Below are positions 1 through 6,415 of a DNA stretch of 10,547 bases, in pieces. Origin of the DNA: Oscillospiraceae bacterium (GTDB lineage: Bacteria > Bacillota > Clostridia > Oscillospirales > Oscillospiraceae); NCBI GenBank assembly GCA_015068335.1, contig SVKT01000044.1, positions 1-10,547 on the forward strand, given 5' to 3'. Position numbers and translations under genes: made by a program. The notes under the pieces are model-generated. The model saw nothing but the letters and a program-made list of their open reading frames with translations, was not told where the DNA came from and did no database searches. How positions within the stretch are numbered: position 1 is the stretch's first letter; each line of letters opens with the position of its first letter.

Positions 1-5
1 GGGTT

Positions 6-365
6 TCAGGTGTTCAGAAAGAAAGCCATCGCCGCCTCCTGCGCCTTTTGGCGGCTGAGAATGGCGACCGGAGCGCCTTTTTCATCGGAAGACACAGATT
101 TTACTGTAAAGCAAGTATACTTTCCAACCCTTGATAAAATTGATATTTCCCGATCTGCGCCGCTGATCCACGGGGCTACAACCTCGCTGCGGTCAATGGT
201 GCCTGCTATCCCGCTTAGCGAGAGGTGCAGGTTGCGGCCCGGATCGCAGCGCCCTACGGGTGCTTCAAGGATGGCGCCGTTTTCTGCGGCAAGGCGCAGA
301 CTTTCGATGGTGTGATGTGCGGGAGGGCGAAGCCCCTCCGGCAAAAACAAGCGGTTTTCCGGCAT
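6..365 (-). CDS. S1-type RNA-binding protein, N-terminal part, apparently frameshifted at the window edge
   Basis: The 119-residue frame resembles, from memory, the N-terminal region of S1-domain proteins common in Oscillospiraceae. It shows the pattern G-A-I-L-E-A-P (30-36), R-C-D-P-G-R-N-L-H (39-47), a segment around I-D-R-S-E (57-61), S-R-V-G-K (78-82) and I-L-S-R-Q-K-A-Q-E (102-110). Such proteins normally continue past this point into a full S1 beta-barrel, so 119 residues is too short. The frame ends in F-F-L-N-T-stop. Read one base off, the last 15 bases of the window (1-15, minus strand) give E-H-L-K-P, which restores the expected F-L-E-H-L-K-P. One base therefore appears to be missing near 15-17, and the gene would continue off the left edge. 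The start at 365 has only a weak AGGA about 11 bases upstream. It is divergent from the DUF951 gene. The cellular role is unknown; RNA binding is inferred from the family. Confidence 0.6.
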   Translation of the reverse strand: MPENRLFLPEGLRPPAHHTIESLRLAAENGAILEAPVGRCDPGRNLHLSLSGIAGTIDRSEVVAPWISGADREISILSRVGKYTCFTVKSVSSDEKGAPVAILSRQKAQEAAMAFFLNT

Positions 366-453
366 AATTTATCGCATCCTATCTGCCGTTTTTACGGCTT
401 TGATCTCAATTTACTATATGCAGCCCAAATGGGCGGATTGACAGGAGGATCAT

Positions 454-648
454 ATGGACCTGCATCTCCACGATATGGTGGAACTGAAAAAACCGCATCC
501 CTGCGGCGCTGTGCAATGGGAGATCCTGCGGGTGGGGATGGACATCAAACTCCGCTGCTGCGGCTGCGGACACGAACTGATGCTGCCCCGGAACAAGGCG
601 GAAAAGAGCATCCGAAAGATCCTGTCGAAGGAGGAGAATGATGAATAA
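454..648 (+). CDS. DUF951 family small zinc-ribbon-like protein
   Basis: This complete 64-residue protein matches the DUF951 family in length and pattern. It has an N-terminal V-E-L-K-K-P-H-P-C-G segment (9-18), W-E-I-L-R-V-G-M-D (22-30), then L-R-C-C-G-C-G-H (33-40) followed by a basic tail. C17, C35, C36 and C38 and the nearby histidines could bind a metal, but no geometry can be proved by eye. The family is widespread and single-copy in Bacillota and has no firmly established function that I know of. The start is clear: GGAGG at 444-448 lies five bases before the ATG. The 3' end overlaps the start of a 30-residue membrane peptide in another frame, so the two are probably translationally coupled. 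A terminator at 742-773 closes the pair. A possible -10 (TACTAT, 412-417) has no convincing -35. Confidence 0.85.
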   Translation: MDLHLHDMVELKKPHPCGAVQWEILRVGMDIKLRCCGCGHELMLPRNKAEKSIRKILSKEENDE

Positions 649-733
649 AAACGGTGTGCGCATTATGGCGCTTGTTCTGGTCGTGCTGATGGTCCTTGGC
701 CTGATTTCCACGATCTTCACGGCGCTGGCATAA
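641..733 (+). CDS. 30-residue single-pass membrane peptide
   Basis: The frame encodes M-N-K-N-G-V-R followed by an unbroken hydrophobic stretch of about 20 residues (roughly 8-30) ending L-T-A-L-A-like (T27-A-L-A30). This is a single transmembrane helix with a short basic N-terminus. Two ATGs lie in tandem at 638 and 641. The second is preferred because the ribosome site A-A-G-G-A-G-G (628-634) is then six bases away. That ribosome site lies inside the end of the DUF951 gene, and the two frames overlap by 8 bases, which suggests coupled translation. A terminator follows nine bases after the stop. No function is recognised. It could be a small membrane-associated partner of the DUF951 protein, but only position supports this. 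Confidence 0.6.
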   Translation: MNKNGVRIMALVLVVLMVLGLISTIFTALA

Positions 734-741
734 AGCGGGTA

Positions 742-773
742 AAAGGCGGAACGGAAGTTCCGTCTTTCTTTTT
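742..773 (+). terminator. Rho-independent terminator of the DUF951 pair
   Basis: The stem core CGGAAC (747-752) pairs with GTTCCG (757-762) around a GGAA tetraloop. G745-G746 pair with T763-C764 (one G-U), and A742-A744 pair with T765-T767. The T-rich run TTTCTTTTT (765-773) follows at once. It separates the DUF951 pair from the spoIIGA promoter. Confidence 0.85.
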
Positions 774-786
774 CAGCCCTCTGCTT

Positions 787-821
787 TTGCGACGGCTTTT
801 CCGCAATGCCTGGCCTATAAT
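787..821 (+). promoter_or_regulatory. Candidate spoIIGA-sigE promoter with an over-long spacer
   Basis: A perfect -10 TATAAT lies at 816-821, 28 bases before the spoIIGA start. Nothing like a -35 sits at the usual 17-base distance. The best -35-like hexamer is TTGCGA at 787-792, which gives a 23-base spacer. The Bacillus subtilis spoIIG promoter is known for a similarly abnormal 22-base spacer that makes sigma-A depend on phosphorylated Spo0A. By analogy this may be an activator-dependent promoter. I could not find a clear Spo0A box (TGNCGAA) here, so the assignment is tentative. Confidence 0.4.
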
Positions 822-849
822 AAACACGCGAAGCGGAGGGGGGCTGCAT

Positions 850-1872
850 ATGACGGTTGTATATGCGGACAGTGTGTTTCTCCTGAATATGGCGATGGAT
901 TACGTCCTTTTTCTTGGAACGGCGCGGTTGGCGGGGCTGCCGCTGCGGCGCGGGCGCTATGCGCTGGCTGCGCTGCTGGGAGGACTCTATGCGCTGGCAG
1001 TATTTCTGCCGGGATTGGAGGCTATAAGCGTGTCACCGGTGAAGATCGGGGCAGGCGTACTCCTTTCTCTTGTTGCCTTTGGCGGAGAAGAAAAACTGCT
1101 GCGGTTGATCCTGCTTCTTTTCGGTCTTTCCTGCGCTATGGCGGGAGGCGTACTTGGGCTGAGCCTGCTGGCCGGCGGTTCTGCCCCTGTTGTGGGAGGC
1201 GTGTTTTTCACGGATGTGAACAGCGGCGTGCTGCTGGCGGCGGCAACGGCGGCGTATCTGCTGCTGTCAGTGGTGTTTCGGTCTGCCGCGGCAAGCGGGA
1301 CGGAGGGAAAACTGATTCCGGTGCTGGTGCGGCTCGGCGGTCGAACGGCAGAACTCACCGCTCTGTGGGACAGCGGCAATACGCTGCGGGACGGCACCTG
1401 TGGAAGACCTGTGCTTGTGACAGCCTCCGGCAGTCTGGACAGGAACCTGCCGCCATCGGTTCGGGGATTGCTGAAAAACGGAGCGCTGAATGCGCCTGAA
1501 ACATTGCTGGAACCGCTGCGGCTGGCGGCGCCGGAACTGCGCCCAAGACTGCTTCCGTATCATACGGTTGGGTTGGCCGGAGGCTTGCTGCTGACCGTTA
1601 CCACGGAGTGGGTTGAGATCGACGGAACGCGGCATATGGGGCTGCCGGCGGCGCTGTCGCCTACGCCGCTGGGGGATGGTTATTCGGCGCTGTGGGGTGG
1701 CGAGATCAAACAGGGAGGACGGTATGGAAGGAAAAAACGTATGGAGACTGCTGCTGATGCGGCTGGGGATCCTGCCGGAGGACGGCGTCCATTACATAGG
1801 CGGCAGCGATACCCTTCCGCCGCCGCTGACAAAGGAGCGGGAATCGGAACTTTTGGAGCAGTTGACAGATGA
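850..1872 (+). CDS. spoIIGA: SpoIIGA, sporulation sigma-E processing aspartic peptidase
   Basis: SpoIIGA is the membrane aspartic protease that removes the pro-sequence of sigma-E in the mother cell when signalled from the forespore. From the ATG at 850 (GGAGG at 835-839) the frame gives 340 residues. The N-terminal half has about five hydrophobic segments (roughly 8-30, 38-55, 64-78, 84-108 and 126-143). The C-terminal half carries the catalytic W-D-S-G-N (173-177, D174), followed by the usual L-R-D-G...G-R-P-V pattern (179-188). A frame upstream to 787 is open, but 850 matches the family's M-x-V-V-Y-A-D start. The recognisable protein ends near L-W-G-G (281-284). The frame then runs on for 149 bases inside sigE in a different frame, adding about 50 arginine- and alanine-rich residues that look like overprinting. 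The B. subtilis protein has about 309 residues. It is directly upstream of its substrate gene. Confidence 0.93.
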   Translation: MTVVYADSVFLLNMAMDYVLFLGTARLAGLPLRRGRYALAALLGGLYALAVFLPGLEAISVSPVKIGAGVLLSLVAFGGEEKLLRLILLLFGLSCAMAGGVLGLSLLAGGSAPVVGGVFFTDVNSGVLLAAATAAYLLLSVVFRSAAASGTEGKLIPVLVRLGGRTAELTALWDSGNTLRDGTCGRPVLVTASGSLDRNLPPSVRGLLKNGALNAPETLLEPLRLAAPELRPRLLPYHTVGLAGGLLLTVTTEWVEIDGTRHMGLPAALSPTPLGDGYSALWGGEIKQGGRYGRKKRMETAADAAGDPAGGRRPLHRRQRYPSAAADKGAGIGTFGAVDR

Positions 1873-2425
1873 AACCGCCAGAAAAGAACTGATCGAACAC
1901 AACCTTCGCCTGGTGGTATATATTGCCCGGCGGTTCGAAAATACGGGGATTAATATCGAGGATCTGATCTCCATCGGCACCATCGGGTTGATCAAGGCGG
2001 TGGGGACGTATAAGGTGGACAAAAACATCAAACTGGCCACATATGCATCCCGCTGCATTGAAAACGAGATCCTGATGTATCTGCGGAAAAATGCCAACCG
2101 CAGGGGAGAGGTCTCCTTTGATGAGCCGCTGAATACCGACTGGGACGGGAATGAACTGCTGCTGTCAGACGTGTTGGGAACGGACAGCGATACCGTGATG
2201 CGTCCCATCGAGGAGGATGTGGATCGCAGTTTGCTGGCAGCGGCGATCAGCGCGCTGTCGCCCCGGGAGCGGGAGATCATCACGCTGCGGTTTGGGCTTG
2301 GCGGCGGACGGGAACGGACCCAAAAAGAAGTGGCGGATTATCTGGGGATCTCGCAGTCCTACATTTCCAGACTGGAAAAACGAATCATTTCCCGGCTGAA
2401 AAAGGAGATCCTGCGCCTGTCTTGA
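1724..2425 (+). CDS. sigE: RNA polymerase sporulation sigma factor SigE (pro-sigma-E)
   Basis: This 233-residue protein is the early mother-cell sigma factor, made as an inactive precursor. Region 2 is almost diagnostic: L-R-L-V-V-Y-I-A-R (61-69), F-E-N-T-G-I-N-I-E-D-L-I-S-I-G-T (71-86) and A-T-Y-A-S-R-C-I-E-N-E-I-L-M-Y-L-R (105-121). S-F-D-E-P-L-N (131-137) and L-L-S-D-V-L-G-T-D (146-154) follow. Region 4 has the helix-turn-helix T-Q-K-E-V-A-D...I-S-Q-S-Y-I-S-R-L-E-K-R (199-220). The first 23 residues form a basic, amphipathic pro-sequence. Aligned with B. subtilis SigE, cleavage would fall between H23 and Y24 in V-H-Y-I-G-G. The start at 1724 has GGGAGGA (1713-1719) and lies inside the spoIIGA frame. 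No terminator follows, and a T-box promoter overlaps the stop codon. sigG, often next in this order, is missing. Confidence 0.96.
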   Translation: MEGKNVWRLLLMRLGILPEDGVHYIGGSDTLPPPLTKERESELLEQLTDETARKELIEHNLRLVVYIARRFENTGINIEDLISIGTIGLIKAVGTYKVDKNIKLATYASRCIENEILMYLRKNANRRGEVSFDEPLNTDWDGNELLLSDVLGTDSDTVMRPIEEDVDRSLLAAAISALSPREREIITLRFGLGGGRERTQKEVADYLGISQSYISRLEKRIISRLKKEILRLS

Positions 2426-2450
2426 CAAACGGCGGCGGTTAGCATATAAT
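2422..2450 (+). promoter_or_regulatory. Consensus sigma-A promoter of the T-box / valS unit
   Basis: TTGACA (2422-2427) and TATAAT (2445-2450) both match consensus and are separated by exactly 17 bases. The -35 overlaps the sigE stop codon (TGA, 2423-2425). The expected start near G2457 coincides with the 5' base of T-box Stem I, which supports the call. With so strong a promoter, control must lie mainly in the leader. Confidence 0.9.
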
Positions 2451-2456
2451 ATCTGC

Positions 2457-2691
2457 GGTTAATGCAGAGAAGAGGAGTAGTACGGATACGCGGAAGCAAA
2501 GAGAGGGGACGGGTGGTGCAAGTCCTCGTGAAGCGTGTGCGGAAGTCGCCTTGGAGCAGCCGTGCTGAAAGCAGTAAGCCGGACGGGAACTCCCGATACA
2601 GAGTGATGAGCGCCGCAGATCAGATGCGGAATTCAGGTGGTACCGCGGACGGTTTTGTTCGCCCTGAGCCTTTTGGCTCGGGGCGTTTTTT
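2457..2691 (+). promoter_or_regulatory. T-box riboswitch, tRNA-Val (GUC specifier)
   Basis: The leader has all the landmarks of a transcriptional T-box. The S-turn motif AGUA (2479-2482) is followed by a Stem I strand (2483-2491) that pairs with 2533-2541. An AG-bulge and apical region contain G-G-U-G-C-A-A (2515-2521). After the second strand comes GAA, then GUC (2545-2547), a purine, and CCUUGGAGC. This matches the specifier context of known glycine T-boxes, so I read the specifier as GUC, a valine codon. A Stem II hairpin (CGGG 2584-2587 with CCCG 2592-2595) and Stem III (2613-2617 with 2625-2629) follow. The T-box is AGGUGGUACCGCGG (2635-2648), whose UGGU (2638-2641) pairs with the ACCA end of uncharged tRNA-Val. 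The antiterminator uses GCGG (2626-2629) with CCGC (2643-2646), and a terminator is the alternative fold. ValS downstream agrees with the specifier. Confidence 0.95.
2660..2691 (+). terminator. T-box regulated intrinsic terminator
   Basis: An 11-bp stem (2660-2670 with 2675-2685, one G-U pair) closes a TTTT loop and is followed by six T residues (2686-2691). It is the off-state of the T-box. No terminator is visible after sigE, so it probably also ends spoIIGA-sigE transcripts. Confidence 0.92.
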
Positions 2692-2709
2692 GTTGCAAAG
2701 GAGAAAGCG

Positions 2710-3237
2710 ATGCGTTTTGTCAATCAAACAGTTTATGACCGGGCTGCGCTGACGGTATACTTTCGTGTGCGGCGAACCCTGCTGCACGGAAAGCGCCGCG
2801 TGGTCCCGTATATTTTGCTTGGTGTACTGGCAGCGGCGGAATTTTTCACACTGGTTATGTCGCTGCTTGCCGGAGAGCCCGGTCAACTGGTTCGTTCCAC
2901 CGTTTTTATGGCGGTAGTGGTTGCTTTGTTTTTCTGCATTCTTATGCAGGATGCGCTGCAAGCAAGATTTACGCTGAACAAACTGGATCCGGCTATGCGG
3001 GACTACGAAACGGTGTTCGATGAGGACGGGTTTGTGGTATCCACGGAGGAAACGGAAATGCAGTGCGGCTATGACTGCATCCGGTATTCCTATGAAACGC
3101 AGGACTATTTTCTGTTTTTCATCAGCAAGGAGAAGGGAAAGATCTTTGCGAAAAAGGGATTTGACGCAGAGGAGATCGACGCGTTTCGCGCGTTTATCGC
3201 AGAAAAGACCGGAAGTCCGGTGGAGTATAGTTTGTAA
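2710..3237 (+). CDS. YcxB-like membrane protein in the valS operon
   Basis: This 175-residue protein has two transmembrane segments near the N-terminus (about 32-53 and 63-80) and a soluble C-terminal domain of about 90 residues. The C-terminal pattern is F-D-E-D-G-F (102-107), then Y-D-C-I-R-Y-S-Y-E-T (120-129), a hydrophobic Y-F-L-F-F-I-S (132-138) and K-K-G-F (147-150) before a closing helix. That order resembles the YcxB-like C-terminal domain seen in small Bacillota membrane proteins of unknown function. The start is supported by AAGGAG (2698-2703) six bases upstream. It is the first gene after the valine T-box and valS follows after 37 bases without a terminator, so its expression should depend on tRNA-Val charging. 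Nothing in the protein suggests a role in translation. Confidence 0.75.
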   Translation: MRFVNQTVYDRAALTVYFRVRRTLLHGKRRVVPYILLGVLAAAEFFTLVMSLLAGEPGQLVRSTVFMAVVVALFFCILMQDALQARFTLNKLDPAMRDYETVFDEDGFVVSTEETEMQCGYDCIRYSYETQDYFLFFISKEKGKIFAKKGFDAEEIDAFRAFIAEKTGSPVEYSL

Positions 3238-3274
3238 TTTGAACTGACAGGTTCTAAGATAGGAGAGGAAATAT

Positions 3275-5911
3275 ATGAACAGAGAACTGCCCAAGGTGTA
3301 TGAACCCCAGCAGGCCGAAGGCCGCATTTATCAGATGTGGATGGATGGAAATTGCTTCAACGGGGATCCCGATCCCAAGAAAAAGCCGTTTTCCATCTCT
3401 ATGCCGCCTCCGAACGTTACCGGCCAGTTGCATATGGGTCACGCGCTGGACTGCACGTTGCAGGACATTCTGACCCGTTTCAAGCGGATGCAGGGCTATG
3501 CCACGCTGTGGCTGCCCGGCGTTGACCACGCCGGTATCGCCACCCAGATCAAGGTGGAGGAGGAACTGCGTGTCAAGGAGGGGCTGACCCGCTATGATCT
3601 GGGCCGTGAAAAGTTCCTCCAACGCGTCTGGAAGTGGAAGGAAGAGTACGGCAGCCGCATCGTGGAGCAGCAGAAGAAGATGGGCGTTTCCTGCGATTGG
3701 AGCCGCTCCCGCTTCACTATGGACGATACCTGCGCCAAGGCCGTCCGCGAGACCTTCTGCGACCTGTATGATAAGGGTCTGATCTACAAGGGCAGCCGCA
3801 TCATCAACTGGTGCCCCAACTGCATTACTGCCCTGTCTGACGCGGAGGTGGAATACACCGACAAGCCCGGCAATCTGTGGTATATCCGCTATCCTCTGAC
3901 CGACGGCTCCGGTGATCTGGTGGTGGCTACCACCCGTCCTGAAACGATGATGGGCGACACCGGCGTGGCAGTCAATCCCGAGGACGAGCGCTTCAAGCAT
4001 CTGGTGGGCAAGACCTGCATCCTGCCCATTATGAATCGCGAGATTCCCATTGTTGCTGACGATTATGTGGAACTTGGCTTCGGTACCGGTGCCGTGAAGA
4101 TGACTCCCGCACACGACCCCAACGACTTCGAGGTCGGTCTGCGTCACAATCTGGAAGTCATCCGCTGCATCGGCGATGACGGCATCATCAACGAAAACGG
4201 CGGCCCCTACAACGGTCTGGACCGTTATGAGTGCCGCAAGCAGATCGTGAAGGATTTGGAGGAACAGGGCTATCTGGTCAAGACCGAGCCTTACAGCCAT
4301 AACGTTGGCACCTGCTACCGCTGCCACAACGATGTGGAGCCCCTGATCTCTGCCCAGTGGTTCGTGAAGATGGCGCCTCTGGCCGAGGAAGCGCTGCGCG
4401 TTGTCAAGGACGGCGAGGTGAAGTTCGTTCCTGATCGTTTCTCCAAGACCTATATCAACTGGATGGAGAACGTGCACGACTGGTGCATTTCCCGTCAACT
4501 GTGGTGGGGCCATCAGATCCCTGCCTGGTACTGTGATGACTGCGGTCACATCAATGTGGATCGTGAAGATCCCACCAAGTGCGCCAAGTGCGGCAGCACC
4601 CACCTGACCCGCGACGAGGACGTTCTGGACACCTGGTTCTCCTCTGCGCTGTGGCCCTTCTCCACGCTGGGCTGGCCGGAAAAGACCGCCGATCTGGACT
4701 ACTATTATCCCAACTCCGTGATGGTCACCGGTTATGACATCATCTTCTTCTGGGTCGCCCGTATGATTTTCTCCGGCTGCGAGCAGATGAAGAAGATCCC
4801 CTTCGAAACCGTCCTGATCCACGGTCTGGTGCGCGACGATAAGGGCCGTAAGATGTCCAAATCTCTGGGCAACGGTATCGACCCGCTGGAAATGGCAGAG
4901 AAGTACGGTGCGGACGCCCTGCGCTTCAACCTCATCACCGGCAACTCTCCCGGCAACGATACCCGCTTCTACACCGAAAAGTGCGAGGCTATGCGCAACT
5001 TTGCCAACAAGATCTGGAACGCCAGCCGCTTCGTGCTGATGAACCTGAGCATCGACAAGTGCGAACTGCCCGCAGCGGACAAGTTGGAGCAGGAGGATAA
5101 GTGGGTTCTCAGCAAACTGAACGACCTGGTGAAGGAAGTCACGGAAAATCTGGATGCCTACGAGATCGGTGTGGCGTCTGCCAAGGTTTACGACTTCATC
5201 TGGGATACCTACTGCGACTGGTATATCGAACTGACTAAGACTCGTCTGAACGGCGAGGATGAAGAAGCAAAACTGGTTGCCCAGAACGTGTTGTGTTACG
5301 TGCTGACCGACCTGCTGAAACTGCTGCACCCCTTTATGCCCTTCATCACCGAGGAGATCTTCCAGGCGCTGCCTCACAGCGGCGATTTCCTGATGACCGC
5401 CCAGTGGCCCGAGTATCAGGAAGCCCTGAACTTCCCCGTGGAAGCCGCCGCGATGGAGGCTGTTATGGATACCATCAAGGCCATCCGCGCCCGCCGTGCC
5501 GAAATGAATGTGCCGCCCTCCAAGAAGGCCGAAGTGCTGCTGGTCACCGCTACGCCGGAAATCTATCAGCAGGGCCTGCACTTCTTGCAGCGTCTGGCCT
5601 ATGCCTCTCAGGTGACCTTTGCCGAAGCGGCACCTGCCGATATTTCCGGCCAGGTTTCCGTGGTCACCGCCAACGCCACCGCCTATATGCCGATGGCAGA
5701 ACTGGTGGACATTCAGGCAGAACTGGATCGCATCCAAAAGGAGATCGAGAAGGCGCAGAACGGTCTGCGCATCGTGGAAGGCAAACTGAACAACGAGAAG
5801 TTTGTTTCCAAGGCGCCCGAGGCGGTTGTCGCTGTTGAGCGCGAAAAGGCCACCAAGTTTAAGGAACTGATCGCCAAACTGGAAGAATCCGCGAAGGCGA
5901 TGCAGTTGTAA
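3275..5911 (+). CDS. valS: Valyl-tRNA synthetase
   Basis: ValRS attaches valine to tRNA-Val and hydrolyses mischarged threonine. The 878 residues match the bacterial length (B. subtilis about 880). The class I signatures are complete: P-P-P-N-V-T-G with H-M-G-H (53-56), and K-M-S-K-S (526-530). The editing domain lies between, with the T-T-R-P-E-T-M-M-G-D pattern near residues 216-225. Two cysteine clusters suggest structural zinc sites: C180-x2-C183 with C347-x2-C350, and C420-x2-C423 with C436-x2-C439. The last 70 or so residues form a charged coiled coil, the typical tRNA-binding arm. The start has AGGAGAGG at 3261-3268. Codon use strongly favours C- and G-ending codons compared with its neighbours, as expected for high expression, and this leaves a very long spurious antisense frame. 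It is controlled by the upstream T-box. Confidence 0.98.
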   Translation: MNRELPKVYEPQQAEGRIYQMWMDGNCFNGDPDPKKKPFSISMPPPNVTGQLHMGHALDCTLQDILTRFKRMQGYATLWLPGVDHAGIATQIKVEEELRVKEGLTRYDLGREKFLQRVWKWKEEYGSRIVEQQKKMGVSCDWSRSRFTMDDTCAKAVRETFCDLYDKGLIYKGSRIINWCPNCITALSDAEVEYTDKPGNLWYIRYPLTDGSGDLVVATTRPETMMGDTGVAVNPEDERFKHLVGKTCILPIMNREIPIVADDYVELGFGTGAVKMTPAHDPNDFEVGLRHNLEVIRCIGDDGIINENGGPYNGLDRYECRKQIVKDLEEQGYLVKTEPYSHNVGTCYRCHNDVEPLISAQWFVKMAPLAEEALRVVKDGEVKFVPDRFSKTYINWMENVHDWCISRQLWWGHQIPAWYCDDCGHINVDREDPTKCAKCGSTHLTRDEDVLDTWFSSALWPFSTLGWPEKTADLDYYYPNSVMVTGYDIIFFWVARMIFSGCEQMKKIPFETVLIHGLVRDDKGRKMSKSLGNGIDPLEMAEKYGADALRFNLITGNSPGNDTRFYTEKCEAMRNFANKIWNASRFVLMNLSIDKCELPAADKLEQEDKWVLSKLNDLVKEVTENLDAYEIGVASAKVYDFIWDTYCDWYIELTKTRLNGEDEEAKLVAQNVLCYVLTDLLKLLHPFMPFITEEIFQALPHSGDFLMTAQWPEYQEALNFPVEAAAMEAVMDTIKAIRARRAEMNVPPSKKAEVLLVTATPEIYQQGLHFLQRLAYASQVTFAEAAPADISGQVSVVTANATAYMPMAELVDIQAELDRIQKEIEKAQNGLRIVEGKLNNEKFVSKAPEAVVAVEREKATKFKELIAKLEESAKAMQL

Positions 5912-5920
5912 ATTGCATAG

Positions 5921-5956
5921 AAAAACACCCCTGCGGGTCCGCAGGGGTGTTTTTTT
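5921..5956 (+). terminator. Rho-independent terminator after valS
   Basis: A near-perfect stem (5924-5936 with 5939-5951), with core CCCCTGCGG and a two-base G-T turn, is followed by T residues to 5956. A-rich sequence on the 5' side would let it work on the other strand too, though no minus-strand gene ends here. It isolates valS from the spoIIA operon. Confidence 0.93.
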
Positions 5957-5984
5957 GCTGCTTGGGCGCATTTTCCTGAAAAAG

Positions 5985-6053
5985 TTTCGAAAAACGGGTG
6001 GGCTCGGAAAGAATCCGACAAAAAAAGGAGGGACAGGCACCTATAATGAACAT
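5985..6053 (+). promoter_or_regulatory. spoIIA operon control region: candidate Spo0A boxes with overlapping sigma-H and sigma-A elements
   Basis: Several elements fit the known control of spoIIA by sigma-H and Spo0A. TTTCGAA (5985-5991) matches the Spo0A box TGTCGAA at six of seven bases. On the minus strand, TGTCGGA (6014-6020) also matches six of seven and extends to TTTGTCGGA. AAAGGAGGG (6024-6032), a 12-base gap and AATGAACAT (6045-6053) fit the sigma-H layout (AGGA core, then GAAT) with mismatches. TATAAT at 6042-6047 overlaps that -10; its nearest -35-like hexamer CCGACA (6015-6020) is 21 bases away. Which sigma factor acts cannot be settled by reading. Confidence 0.5.
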
Positions 6054-6097
6054 TAGGAGAGCAATCAGCAGATCAAGATCGGGAGAAGGAGATTTTT

Positions 6098-6403
6098 ATG
6101 GAAATACAGGCAAAAAGCGCAGACCGCAATCTGCTGCTGGAACTGCGAGGAGAATTGGATCATCACGGGGCGAAGGATGCCCTGCGGGAACTGGAACTGG
6201 CCGTGGACGCGGCGCTGCCGAGGCGGCTGGTGATGGATCTGTCGGGCGTGACCTTTATGGACAGTTCCGGGATCGCGCTGCTCCTGCGGGCGCAGCAGCG
6301 GATGCAACTGTTGGAGGGCAGTCTGCTGGTATGCGGTGTGCCGCCACAGGCCAAACGCGTGCTGGACGCCGCGGGTATCAGCCGACTGGTTACGATCAAA
6401 TAA
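6098..6403 (+). CDS. spoIIAA: SpoIIAA, anti-sigma-F factor antagonist
   Basis: SpoIIAA is the STAS-domain partner that, when unphosphorylated, displaces sigma-F from SpoIIAB in the forespore. The protein is 101 residues, slightly shorter than the B. subtilis one (about 117). The key site is present: V-M-D-L-S-G-V-T-F-M-D-S-S-G-I (45-59), where S56 matches the serine phosphorylated by SpoIIAB. The N-terminal L-R-G-E-L-D-H-H (16-23) is also typical of the family. The start at 6098 is preceded by AAGGAG (6086-6091) at a good distance. It is the first gene of the operon, and spoIIAB begins 12 bases after its stop. Confidence 0.94.
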   Translation: MEIQAKSADRNLLLELRGELDHHGAKDALRELELAVDAALPRRLVMDLSGVTFMDSSGIALLLRAQQRMQLLEGSLLVCGVPPQAKRVLDAAGISRLVTIK

Positions 6404-6415
6404 GGAGGGGTACAT

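Noticed and set aside
385..434. Small inverted repeats GCCGT-TTTT-ACGGC (385-398) and GCCC-AAAT-GGGC (423-434) in the divergent gap between the S1 and DUF951 genes
   Set aside because: Both are short. They could be operators or leader hairpins, but there is no matching family and no clear promoter to anchor them.
749..760. GAAC-GGAA-GTTC, which looks like a LexA box core
   Set aside because: It is the stem and loop of an intrinsic terminator with a T run, lies after a gene rather than at a promoter, and lacks the flanking C and RNRY pattern.
787..849. Upstream extension of the spoIIGA frame
   Set aside because: It covers the probable promoter, and the ATG at 850 with GGAGG matches the family N-terminus.
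3254..6040. 928-codon open frame on the minus strand opposite valS
   Set aside because: It is low in charge, rich in H, G, V and L, runs through the valS ribosome site and terminator, and has no known domains. It results from the strong C/G-ending codon bias of valS, which removes antisense stops.
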